From assembly GCA_947475795.1 (NCBI GenBank), contig CANJOX010000006.1:1-22875 (forward strand): 22,875 nt of DNA, given 5' to 3'. The position numbers and the translations under genes were made by a program. Each line of letters begins with the position of its first letter. Positions within the stretch are counted from its first letter, which is position 1. The notes beneath the pieces are model-generated. The model worked only from the letters and a program-made list of their open reading frames with translations, was not told the DNA's origin and did not search any database. Shown in pieces: positions 1 to 7,072 of this stretch. Origin of the DNA: Gemmatimonadota bacterium (lineage in GTDB: Bacteria; Gemmatimonadota; Gemmatimonadetes; Gemmatimonadales; Gemmatimonadaceae).

Positions 1-26
1 CCGCAAGCACACCACCAACTCACAAC

Positions 27-1004
27 TCAAACAGGCGTGCCACCAGCAAGCACCGTAACAGCGCGGGCCGCGTCGAGATTGCCGCCGCACAGGATGATGC
101 CCACCGTGCGCCCTGCGAGCCGCGGCGCCAACGCATGCAGCCCCGCCAGTCCGGTCGCCCCGGCACCCTCGGCCAGATTGTGCGTGATCCGCCACAGATC
201 GCGCACACTCTGCGCAATCGCATCCTCCTCCACCAGCACGAACCCGGCCAGACCGTGGCGGAGTGCCGCGAAGGTCAGGTCGTAGGTCGCGCCGGTCGCG
301 ATCCCCTCGGCGAACGTCTGCACCGACGCCCCCGCCCGCGGGGCGCCGTCGTGCCACGCGTCGTGCTGCGCCGAGGCGCCCACGCTCTGTACCGCGTACA
401 CCTCGAGCCCCGGCTTGAGGGCATCGCGAACCACCGCCGCGCCGACGGCCTGTGAACCGCCGCCCAGGGCGATGATCAAGGCATCCACGTCCCGCGCCTG
501 CTCCAGCACCTCTGACGTCATCGTGGCCGCACCGGCGATCACCTCGCGGTGATTCGTCGAATGCACCAACGTCTTGCCGTCACGATCGGCCAGTGCGCGA
601 CAGGCGGCGATCGTCTCGTCGTATCGGTCACCCACCTCGAGCACGGTGGCACCCAGTCCGCGGATCGCTGCGCTCTTCTCCGGGTTGTTGCCGCGCGGGA
701 CGCAGATGGTCACCGAGACGCCGCGTTGCGCGCCCGACCACGCCAGCCCCAGCCCGTGGTTCCCCGTACTGGCGGCGATCACCCCGCGGGCCGCCTCGAC
801 GTCCGTGAGCGCCGTGATCGACGCGGTGCCGTTGCGCACCTTGAAGCTGCCCGTGGGCAGATGGTTCTCGTGCTTGACGAGCACGCGGATCCCGTGCCCG
901 ACCAAGGCATCCAGCGGCGGGTAGTGCCGCAGGGGGGACGCATCGAGAAACGGTTGGAGTCGCGTGCGCGCGGCCAGTACGTCATGGTAGGTGATCGGAT
1001 ACAT
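27..1004 (-). CDS. PLP-dependent threonine/serine dehydratase-like enzyme
   Basis: A 325-residue fold-type II PLP enzyme of the threonine/serine dehydratase family, which deaminates hydroxy-amino acids to 2-oxoacids in the cytoplasm. Visible motifs are the PLP-lysine segment TGSFKVRNG (Lys55), the substrate loop STGNHG near residue 94, and a glycine-rich phosphate-binding loop LGGGS near residue 199. There is no C-terminal ACT regulatory domain, so it resembles the short catabolic or hydroxyaspartate-type dehydratases rather than long biosynthetic IlvA; the exact substrate cannot be read from sequence. The reading frame stays open upstream into hslV antisense, but homology starts at MYPITYHDV, so the ATG at 1004 is chosen. 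It is divergent from hslV with 9 bp between start codons. No Shine-Dalgarno is seen at normal spacing. Confidence 0.88.
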   Translation of the reverse strand: MYPITYHDVLAARTRLQPFLDASPLRHYPPLDALVGHGIRVLVKHENHLPTGSFKVRNGTASITALTDVEAARGVIAASTGNHGLGLAWSGAQRGVSVTICVPRGNNPEKSAAIRGLGATVLEVGDRYDETIAACRALADRDGKTLVHSTNHREVIAGAATMTSEVLEQARDVDALIIALGGGSQAVGAAVVRDALKPGLEVYAVQSVGASAQHDAWHDGAPRAGASVQTFAEGIATGATYDLTFAALRHGLAGFVLVEEDAIAQSVRDLWRITHNLAEGAGATGLAGLHALAPRLAGRTVGIILCGGNLDAARAVTVLAGGTPV

Positions 1005-1013
1005 TCTTCTAAT
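1000..1013 (+). promoter_or_regulatory. Probable leaderless -10 element of hslV in a 9-bp divergent gap
   Basis: TACATT at 1000-1005 fits a TAnnnT -10 element and would place the transcription start at or within a few bases of the hslV ATG at 1014. No Shine-Dalgarno sequence precedes the ATG. The opposite start codon (1002-1004) lies inside this element, so the two divergent promoters must interpenetrate the two coding regions. This rests on motif and spacing only. Confidence 0.35.
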
Positions 1014-1565
1014 ATGCCTCTTCCTATCATTCGGGCTACCACGATCCTGGCCGTCCGCCGCGACGGACGGGTCGCCATCGGCGGCGACGGACAGGTGTCC
1101 GTGGGCGATACGATCGCCAAGTCGCAGGCCGTCAAGGTCCGCCCCCTCAAGGGCGGGCGCGTCATCGCCGGCTTTGCCGGCTCCGTCGGCGACGCCATCA
1201 CGCTCTTCGAGAAGTTCGAGGAGAAGCTCGACCGGTATCCGGGCAACCTCCCCAAGGCCGCGGTCGAGCTGGCCAAGGAATGGCGCAGCGATCGCATCCT
1301 GCGCCGCCTCGAGGCCATGCTCATCGTCGCCGACGTCGATCACGGCTTCATTCTGAGCGGCGGCGGTGAACTGATCGAGCCCGATGACGGCATTCTGGCC
1401 ATCGGATCGGGGGGCGCCTATGCCCAGGCCGCGGCCCGCGCGCTGGTGCGTGAAACGGCACTCGCCCCCGCCGAGATCGTGCGGAAGGCGCTGACCATCG
1501 CCGGCGAAATCTGTATTTACACGAACACCAACATCACGGTGCTCGAGCCGGAGATGGCCGGGTAG
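1014..1565 (+). CDS. hslV: ATP-dependent protease peptidase subunit HslV (ClpQ)
   Basis: The 183-residue N-terminal-threonine peptidase of the HslUV (ClpYQ) protease. Double hexameric rings degrade unfolded or tagged cytoplasmic proteins fed by the HslU ATPase. The sequence matches the family along its length: [10 protein letters not shown] at the mature N terminus, [50 protein letters not shown] and ICIYTN. The catalytic threonine is expected to be Thr9, preceded by an eight-residue propeptide (MPLPIIRA) that must be removed. The frame is open upstream to 549 but only this ATG fits the family. hslU, normally the next gene, is 7.9 kb downstream at 9491. Two hairpins follow the stop codon. Confidence 0.96.
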   Translation: MPLPIIRATTILAVRRDGRVAIGGDGQVSVGDTIAKSQAVKVRPLKGGRVIAGFAGSVGDAITLFEKFEEKLDRYPGNLPKAAVELAKEWRSDRILRRLEAMLIVADVDHGFILSGGGELIEPDDGILAIGSGGAYAQAAARALVRETALAPAEIVRKALTIAGEICIYTNTNITVLEPEMAG

Positions 1566-1570
1566 CGGGT

Positions 1571-1585
1571 CACCCCTCAGGGGTG
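1571..1585. repeat. Perfect inverted repeat just after hslV
   Basis: CACCCC / GGGGTG with a 3-nt loop begins 6 nt after the hslV stop codon. It could be a weak terminator or an mRNA 3'-end stabiliser. No T-tract follows. Confidence 0.4.
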
Positions 1586-1596
1586 GACGTCAGCAC

Positions 1597-1614
1597 CTCA
1601 CCCGAACGGGTGAG
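1597..1614. terminator. Second hairpin between hslV and the sensor kinase
   Basis: CTCACCC-GAAC-GGGTGAG is a 7-bp stem with a four-base loop; the complementarity extends one more pair into the loop. It lies 31 nt after hslV and 81 nt before the kinase start. It has no T-tract, so intrinsic termination is uncertain; it may instead be an attenuator or operator for the kinase operon. Confidence 0.35.
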
Positions 1615-1695
1615 CACAGGACGCCTCTTGCCGAGTGATCGCCGACATCGCAGCATCAAGGGTCCGCTGCGCCAATCCGCGTCGCCCCCGCCGTC

Positions 1696-4002
1696 GTGCT
1701 CACCTCAGGAAACGCGCCTTCCACTACCGCGCCCACCGGCGCCGCGTTGGCGAACACCGAACCGGCAAGCGCCGCGCCGGCCCGCCGTTTGCTCATCGCC
1801 GCTGTCGTCGCGGTTGCGTCGGGCGCGCTGGCGACGTTGATCGCCACCTCCACGCCGTGGCTGGGCATCGACGTGGCCCGGCCCGACGGCGCCCCCACGA
1901 CCACGGTCGGCTCCGTCGCCCCGAACGGTGGCGCCCCCCGCGTACCGGTCGGCAGCGCGTGGGTGGCGCTCGCGGTTGGCGCAGACACCATGGTGCTCGA
2001 ACCGGGCGATCTCATCGAGGAGCCCGACTTCATCGACGATTGGGCGACATCGCGCCGGTTTTTCGCGCGACAGCAGCAGCTGACCTCCATGCTGCTAAAC
2101 CGCACGGTCACGCTGGTGGTGCAATCGCCGGTCGGGGAGCGAACCGCGATCGACGCGCACCCGGTGGCGCGACCGTGGCAATCACTGCCCGCCACGTTCT
2201 GGTTCCAGCTCGTGATCGGGCTCGTGGGCTGCCTCATCGGGACTTGGGTGTGGGCGCTGCGGCCGCGCGAATGGGGCACGCGCGCGTTCGCGGTCACCGG
2301 CGGCGGCTTTCTGCTGTTCACGCACGCGGCGGCCGCCTACAGCGCGCGCGAGTTGGCGCTACCGGGCACGCTCTTCCGTGCTCTCAGCGCCGCGAATCAC
2401 CTGGGGGCCATCGTCTTCGGCGCCGCCCTCTGCGTGATCTTTCTGGTGTATCCTCGGCGGCTCGTGGGCACGCGCGCGATTGGTGCGCTGGTTTCGGGGA
2501 TGGTGATCTGGTGGATGGCGGACACCGCGCGTCTCGCTCCTGATCAGAACTGGGCGTCGCGCTATCCGGTCATGCTCGAAATGCTCGCCGCCCTGCTGAT
2601 CGCGGCTGTGCAGTGGCGGCGCAGCGCGGCCAACCCCGCCGCGCGCGCGGTGCTGCGGTGGTTTGCGGCCAGTGTGCTGCTTGGGCCGGGGCTGTTCATC
2701 GCGCTGGTCGCGGCCAGCGCCGCCGTCGGTACTGGGCCAGTCATCCCGCAGGCGTATGCGTTCGGGTTCTTCCTGCTGACGTACGTTGGGCTCGCCCTCG
2801 GGCTGCATCGCTACCGTCTGTTCGACCTTGACGCCTGGGCGACCCGCGTCCTCTTCTGGGGCGCGGTGGCCACGCTGTTGTTGCTGTTCGACACCGCACT
2901 GCTGCGCATCGCGGGGCAGGGATCCGTGCGCGCGCTCACCGTCGTGCTGGTACTCGGTACGTTCACGATCCCGATGCGCCAATGGGTGTGGACCCACGTG
3001 CTGCACCGCCCGGTCATCGACCCCGAGCAACTGGTGGATCAGGCGCTGGGTGTGGCCTACTCCGCGACCGATGAGGAGCGGGCGCAGCGCTGGCGCCAAC
3101 TGCTGCAGCAGACCTTCGACCCGCTGCAGCTCGCCCCACGCACCGACGACGAGCCCGGCGCCGCGAACGCGGTGGTGCTGCGCGATCAGGGCGAGCGCCT
3201 CTGCATCCCCGCTGTCGCGAGCGCTGCTCCCCTGCAACTCACGCACGCGGGTGCGGGCCGCCGCTTGTTCGGACCGGCCGACGCGCGACTCGCCGACCGC
3301 CTCGTCACGCTCCTACGCCGCGCTGACGCGAGCCGCACGGCGTACGAAGCCGGGGTCCTCGGCGAGCGCGAACGCATTGCGCGTGACCTGCACGACACCG
3401 TCAGCGCGCCGCTGCTGGCTGGGCTCGCCCACGTGCCCGACCGCGCCCATGCTGACGGGCCTGGCGATGCTGCCGATGGCGCCGGCGGTGATGCACGGAG
3501 TCGCGCCGTCAACGACGAAATCCGCCGCGCCCTCGGCGCCATGCGCTCGGTGGTGCGCGGGACCTCGACGCCGGCCCCTCTGGCCTTCGTGCTCGCCGAT
3601 GTCCGCTTCGAGTCGGTTGAGCGTCTCACCGCCGCTGGTATCAAGGTGGACTGGCCGGTGGTCGACGTCGGTCACCATGTCCTCGGCGGCGGTGAGCGTG
3701 ACGCGCTCACCGCCTTCCTGCGCGAGACAACGAGCAACGTGTTGCGTCACGCCGGCGCGACCAGCGTGCAGGTGGTCACCGCGTGCGAACAGGCACCGGA
3801 TGGGGTACGGCTGCACCTCCGCGTCCGCGACGATGGTCGCGGCCTGCCGGACGGGCTCGTCTCCGTGAACGATGGGATCGCCAATCTGCACGCGCGGGCG
3901 GCCGCGCTCGGCGGTGTGGCCAGTGTGGTCTCGCGCACCGACCGCCCCGGCACGGAGGTGAACCTTGAAGCGCGCCTGACGCCCGACCTCGCGACCTCGT
4001 GA
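1696..4002 (+). CDS. Multi-pass membrane sensor histidine kinase, NarL-type (HisKA_3)
   Basis: A 768-residue inner-membrane kinase. A first transmembrane segment (about 32-52) is followed by an extracytoplasmic loop of about 115 residues containing a vaguely PDZ-like stretch (GDLIEEPDFI to TVTLVVQSPVGER). Roughly eight or nine more hydrophobic segments run between about 165 and 430. The cytoplasmic part has the dimerisation/phosphoacceptor motif RERIARDLHDTV with His566. The HATPase domain has an N box (RETTSNVLRHA, Asn681) and a G box (DDGRGLPDGL, Asp713). A Gly/Asp/Ala-rich insert follows the phosphoacceptor helix. The start is a GTG with no ribosome site and is uncertain; later non-ATG starts are possible. 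The stop overlaps the response regulator start (GTGA), so the two are a translationally coupled pair. The signal sensed is unknown. Confidence 0.88.
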   Translation: MLTSGNAPSTTAPTGAALANTEPASAAPARRLLIAAVVAVASGALATLIATSTPWLGIDVARPDGAPTTTVGSVAPNGGAPRVPVGSAWVALAVGADTMVLEPGDLIEEPDFIDDWATSRRFFARQQQLTSMLLNRTVTLVVQSPVGERTAIDAHPVARPWQSLPATFWFQLVIGLVGCLIGTWVWALRPREWGTRAFAVTGGGFLLFTHAAAAYSARELALPGTLFRALSAANHLGAIVFGAALCVIFLVYPRRLVGTRAIGALVSGMVIWWMADTARLAPDQNWASRYPVMLEMLAALLIAAVQWRRSAANPAARAVLRWFAASVLLGPGLFIALVAASAAVGTGPVIPQAYAFGFFLLTYVGLALGLHRYRLFDLDAWATRVLFWGAVATLLLLFDTALLRIAGQGSVRALTVVLVLGTFTIPMRQWVWTHVLHRPVIDPEQLVDQALGVAYSATDEERAQRWRQLLQQTFDPLQLAPRTDDEPGAANAVVLRDQGERLCIPAVASAAPLQLTHAGAGRRLFGPADARLADRLVTLLRRADASRTAYEAGVLGERERIARDLHDTVSAPLLAGLAHVPDRAHADGPGDAADGAGGDARSRAVNDEIRRALGAMRSVVRGTSTPAPLAFVLADVRFESVERLTAAGIKVDWPVVDVGHHVLGGGERDALTAFLRETTSNVLRHAGATSVQVVTACEQAPDGVRLHLRVRDDGRGLPDGLVSVNDGIANLHARAAALGGVASVVSRTDRPGTEVNLEARLTPDLATS

Positions 4003-4700
4003 CGGCCCATCAAGACGTAGCGCTCCGGATCACCACCGTGCTGGTGGTGGACGACGACCCCGCGGCCGTCGCCGAGGCCCGCGCCGCGCTCGCCATCCTG
4101 CCGGATGTGCAGCTGCTGGCGGTCGGCACGCTGGCCGAGGCGCGCCTGCTGCTGCGTCGGCATCGCATCGACATGGCAATCGTCGACCTTGGCCTCCCCG
4201 ATGGATCCGGCCTCACGCTGATCGGTGAGCTCACCGCCGATGCCGCCGCGGATCACGCGCGCGGCGTACTCTGTGTGGTGCGCACGGTGTTCGACGATGA
4301 CGCACGTGTGCTGCGCGCCCTCTCGGCCGGCGCGCACGGCTACCTCATCAAGGGCGAGTCGGTCGCGCTCACACGGGAACGCATTCAGGCGCTCATGCGG
4401 GGCGAGCCGGTGGTGTCGCCCACCATTGCCCGCCGTGTGCTGGCCGAGTTCGTAGACGCCGCGCGCCGCACGGCGCCGGGTGACGACGCGAACACGCTCA
4501 CGGCGCGCGAACGGGACGTCCTGCAGCAGGTCGCGGTGGGATACACGGTCGCGGAGGTGGCCCGTGCGTTGGCCGTGGCGGACAATACGGTCAAGACGCA
4601 CCTCAAGGCCATCTACGCCAAGCTGGGGGTGCGCAGTCGCGTCCGGGCCCTCAACGTGGCGCGTGATCGCGGGCTGATCGATCCACCGCGTGGGAGCTGA
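3999..4700 (+). CDS. NarL/FixJ-family DNA-binding response regulator
   Basis: A 233-residue two-component output protein. The receiver domain (about 12-130) has the acidic pocket VVDDD (Asp18/19), the phosphoacceptor Asp63 in IVDLGLPDGSG, Thr96 and Lys118. The LuxR-type helix-turn-helix follows (LTARERDVLQQ at about 167, recognition region to DNTVKTHLKAIYAKLG at about 195-210). The GTG start overlaps the kinase stop by 4 bp, so it is almost certainly the cognate partner of that HisKA_3 kinase. The target genes are not evident; the closest downstream candidate is the Ig-repeat lipoprotein 56 bp away. There is no terminator between them. Confidence 0.93.
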   Translation: MTAHQDVALRITTVLVVDDDPAAVAEARAALAILPDVQLLAVGTLAEARLLLRRHRIDMAIVDLGLPDGSGLTLIGELTADAAADHARGVLCVVRTVFDDDARVLRALSAGAHGYLIKGESVALTRERIQALMRGEPVVSPTIARRVLAEFVDAARRTAPGDDANTLTARERDVLQQVAVGYTVAEVARALAVADNTVKTHLKAIYAKLGVRSRVRALNVARDRGLIDPPRGS

Positions 4701-4756
4701 GGGCTTCACACGTTCGGGTGATGGTCGACGCGCCAAGGCGACAACACTTTCGGCCG

Positions 4757-7027
4757 ATGACTGCTCATCGTGTCCGCGCGCGGTGGCGCGCCTCGCTCGC
4801 CGCCGTCCAGACGGCCGTCGCTTTCGTCCTCCTCGGCTGCGCCGGTGACGGCGGCAGTGCCCCCCCGACCACACCAGTCACACCGTCCCCCACGCCGGGC
4901 TCGATATCGGTCACGGCCGCCGTGTCCGCACTGTCCGTGGTGCAGGGACAGAGTGGGACCGTCTCGCTGACCGTGGCACGCGTGGGCAGCTTCACCGGTG
5001 CCGTGGACCTCACGGTGGAGGGAGCGCCCAGCGGCGTGACCGCCGCGATCGCCCCGGTGTCGGTGGGCGCCGGTGCCACCAGCGCAACGCTCTCGCTGCA
5101 GGTGTCGGCCGCGGCTGCCGCCGGCACCACCACGCTTACGGTGCGCGCGCGCGGCACCGGCGTGTCGGATGCGACGGCCGCGATTGCCCTCACCGTGACG
5201 GCGCCCCCGCCCACCCCGACCATCGCCCTCGCCGCCACACCCGCGGCGATCTCCGTGGTGCAGGGGGCGACCGGGGCCGTCACCCTCGCGCTCACGCGGG
5301 GCGGCGGGTTTGCCGCCGCGGTCGATCTCATCGCCGAGGGACTGCCTAGCGGGGTCACCGCGGTGTTCGCACCGGCCCAGCTAGGCGCCGGCGTGACGGC
5401 CTCCACCGTCACCTTGCAGGCGGCCGCCGCGGCGGCGACTGGAAACGCCACCGTGACCATCCGGGCGCGCGGAACCGGGGTGGCGGATGCCACCGCCGCC
5501 GTCACCCTCACGGTCACCGCCAGTGCGCCGCCCCTGGGTGGATTCTCCATCGCCGTGACACCGCCGACCGCGTCCGTGCAACAGGGGCAGAGCGTGACGA
5601 CCACCGTCACGGTCACCCGCACCGGGAGCTTCACCGGTGCCGTGGCGCTCTCCGCCACAACGCCGAGCGGCGTCACGGCGTCGTTTACGCCGTCCTCGGT
5701 CACGGGCAGCAGCAGCACCCTCACGCTCAGCGCCGCCGCTGGGGCGACGGTTGGTGCCGGGGCGCTCACCATCACCGGCACAGCCACGGGCGCTGCCAAC
5801 GCCACGGCCACGGCAGCGGCCACGATCACCGTCACCGCGGCACCACCCGTGACGGGGAGCATCGCGTGGACGTACTGCGGCACCGATCGGCCGCTCTTCT
5901 TCGCCGTCCAGGACGGGAACGGCGCCTGGACGCGCGTCACCCCGGGTACCGACAACGTGTTCCGCTTCGACATCACCGCATCGCGCGGCGGTGTGGCCGC
6001 CGTGCAGGCCGTCGGGGCTGGTCACACGATGAATGTGTACTACCTCACCCGCGACGAAATCGTCACGTACGGCACGAGCTTCTGCGATGAGCCGGGCGGT
6101 CGCACGGTCACCGGCACGGTGGCTGGTGTGGGCAGCACCGATCTCGTGTCCGTCGCGCTCGGTGGCAAGTTCACCAGCGTGGTCCCCTCGCAGTCTCTTG
6201 CGTGGTCGCTGGCGAACGTGCGCAGCGGCAGCCGCGATCTCGTGGCGGCGCGCGCGCCGCTCACGCTCAGTGGATTCTCGGTGTCGTACGCCCTGTCGCA
6301 GATGATCCTGCGACGCAACGTGGCGGTGGGGACCGGCGGTGCGCAGCCGGTGCTCGATTTCGGCGGCACCGAGGCGTTCGCGCCGTCCAGCGCCAACGTG
6401 ACGCTCGTGAACGGTGGTGGGGAGCTGAGCACACTGGTCACGCTGTTCAGCACCGCCAATGGCGCTTCGGCACTGCTGGCGCCGGACGTCAGCAGCAGTG
6501 CGGCCACCACGCGTACGTGGCGCGGCGTGCCGACGCCGCGATTGGTCGCCGGCGATCTGCATCAGATCGTCGCCTCGGCCACGCCCTCGGCGTCCTCGTC
6601 GCTCACCGGGCGGCAGGTCACGCTGTACAGCAGCAGCGTCGTCGATCGTACGCTCACCTTCGGTCCGGCGCTCGCCAGCGTGTCCACGGCCACCGCTGGT
6701 GGCGGGATGGTGCGGCTGCGCTCGCAGTACACGCTGCAGAGCCAGTACAATCGCTTCTTCGTGGCCCAGTACCAGCAGACATCGAACAGCCGCATCCATC
6801 AGGTCTCAACCTCAAGCGGCTATCTGCAGGGGGCGTCGGCGTATGATGTGACCGTTCCCGATCTGTCCGCGTTGACCGGCTGGCAAAGCGCGTATGGTCT
6901 GGCTGCTGGCGTGCCCCTCACCTGGACGTTTGCGGCCACCGGGTGGACCGGCGGCACGACACTCACGAATTTCGGCGATGGCAACGTGGTGTTGTCCGCG
7001 ACTACCGGCGGGCAGGTCACGCCGTAA
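4757..7027 (+). CDS. Secreted lipoprotein with three tandem Ig-like repeats
   Basis: A 756-residue predicted lipoprotein: charged N terminus, hydrophobic stretch and lipobox VLLGC (Cys28), then a Pro/Thr-rich linker. Three tandem beta-rich repeats of about 100 residues follow (coding 4901-5848). Each has a VVQGQ or VQQGQ-like motif, a G(F)..AVDL or AVAL strand, PSGVTA, and a closing TVTA strand. The C-terminal 380 residues form an unrecognised beta-rich domain with two cysteines (Cys374, Cys443) that could pair. The frame is open from a GTG at 4718, but ATG 4757 gives a normal signal peptide and is preferred. Likely role is surface adhesion or structure; no enzyme motif is visible. It follows the two-component pair in the same direction, so it may be their target. 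Function is not known. Confidence 0.75.
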   Translation: MTAHRVRARWRASLAAVQTAVAFVLLGCAGDGGSAPPTTPVTPSPTPGSISVTAAVSALSVVQGQSGTVSLTVARVGSFTGAVDLTVEGAPSGVTAAIAPVSVGAGATSATLSLQVSAAAAAGTTTLTVRARGTGVSDATAAIALTVTAPPPTPTIALAATPAAISVVQGATGAVTLALTRGGGFAAAVDLIAEGLPSGVTAVFAPAQLGAGVTASTVTLQAAAAAATGNATVTIRARGTGVADATAAVTLTVTASAPPLGGFSIAVTPPTASVQQGQSVTTTVTVTRTGSFTGAVALSATTPSGVTASFTPSSVTGSSSTLTLSAAAGATVGAGALTITGTATGAANATATAAATITVTAAPPVTGSIAWTYCGTDRPLFFAVQDGNGAWTRVTPGTDNVFRFDITASRGGVAAVQAVGAGHTMNVYYLTRDEIVTYGTSFCDEPGGRTVTGTVAGVGSTDLVSVALGGKFTSVVPSQSLAWSLANVRSGSRDLVAARAPLTLSGFSVSYALSQMILRRNVAVGTGGAQPVLDFGGTEAFAPSSANVTLVNGGGELSTLVTLFSTANGASALLAPDVSSSAATTRTWRGVPTPRLVAGDLHQIVASATPSASSSLTGRQVTLYSSSVVDRTLTFGPALASVSTATAGGGMVRLRSQYTLQSQYNRFFVAQYQQTSNSRIHQVSTSSGYLQGASAYDVTVPDLSALTGWQSAYGLAAGVPLTWTFAATGWTGGTTLTNFGDGNVVLSATTGGQVTP
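4901..5848 (+). repeat. Three tandem repeats encoding Ig-like modules
   Basis: Units at about 4901-5206, 5219-5521 and 5543-5848 encode related modules of about 100 residues. Units 1 and 2 are the most alike, sharing RARGTGV(S/A)DATAA near their ends; unit 3 is more diverged and has ITGTATGAANATATA there. Such arrays can expand or contract by recombination. Boundaries are approximate. Confidence 0.75.
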
Positions 7028-7036
7028 CGACAACGG

Positions 7037-7069
7037 GGCGGCGGCATCCGCGCAGTGAATGCCGCCGTC
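7037..7069. terminator. Bidirectional hairpin between convergent genes
   Basis: An 11-bp stem (7037-7047 with 7059-7069, one G-U pair, core GGCGGCAT/ATGCCGCC) with an 11-nt loop fills the 45-bp gap between the lipoprotein stop and the DUF5916 stop. Its place between two converging genes fits a shared terminator. Neither side has a clear T-tract. Confidence 0.55.
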
Positions 7070-7072
7070 ACC

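Noticed and set aside
549..1013. N-terminal extension of hslV
   Set aside because: The added 155 residues are antisense to the dehydratase gene; HslV homology begins at 1014.
1005..1343. N-terminal extension of the dehydratase frame to 1343
   Set aside because: The added residues are antisense to hslV and unlike the enzyme family; the conserved start is at 1004.
2359..3246. 295-codon minus-strand frame inside the sensor kinase
   Set aside because: His/Gln/Arg-rich composition typical of antisense in GC-rich DNA; the plus strand encodes a clear kinase.
4901..5848. Possible CRISPR or satellite array
   Set aside because: Units of about 300 bp stay in frame and encode diverged Ig-like modules; there are no short identical repeats with unique spacers.
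4765..5976. 403-codon minus-strand frame opposite the Ig repeats
   Set aside because: Low-complexity Val/Ala/Pro mirror of the plus-strand repeats, with no domain of its own.
5381..6799. 472-codon minus-strand frame in the lipoprotein gene
   Set aside because: Arg/Gly/His-rich shadow with no recognisable motif.
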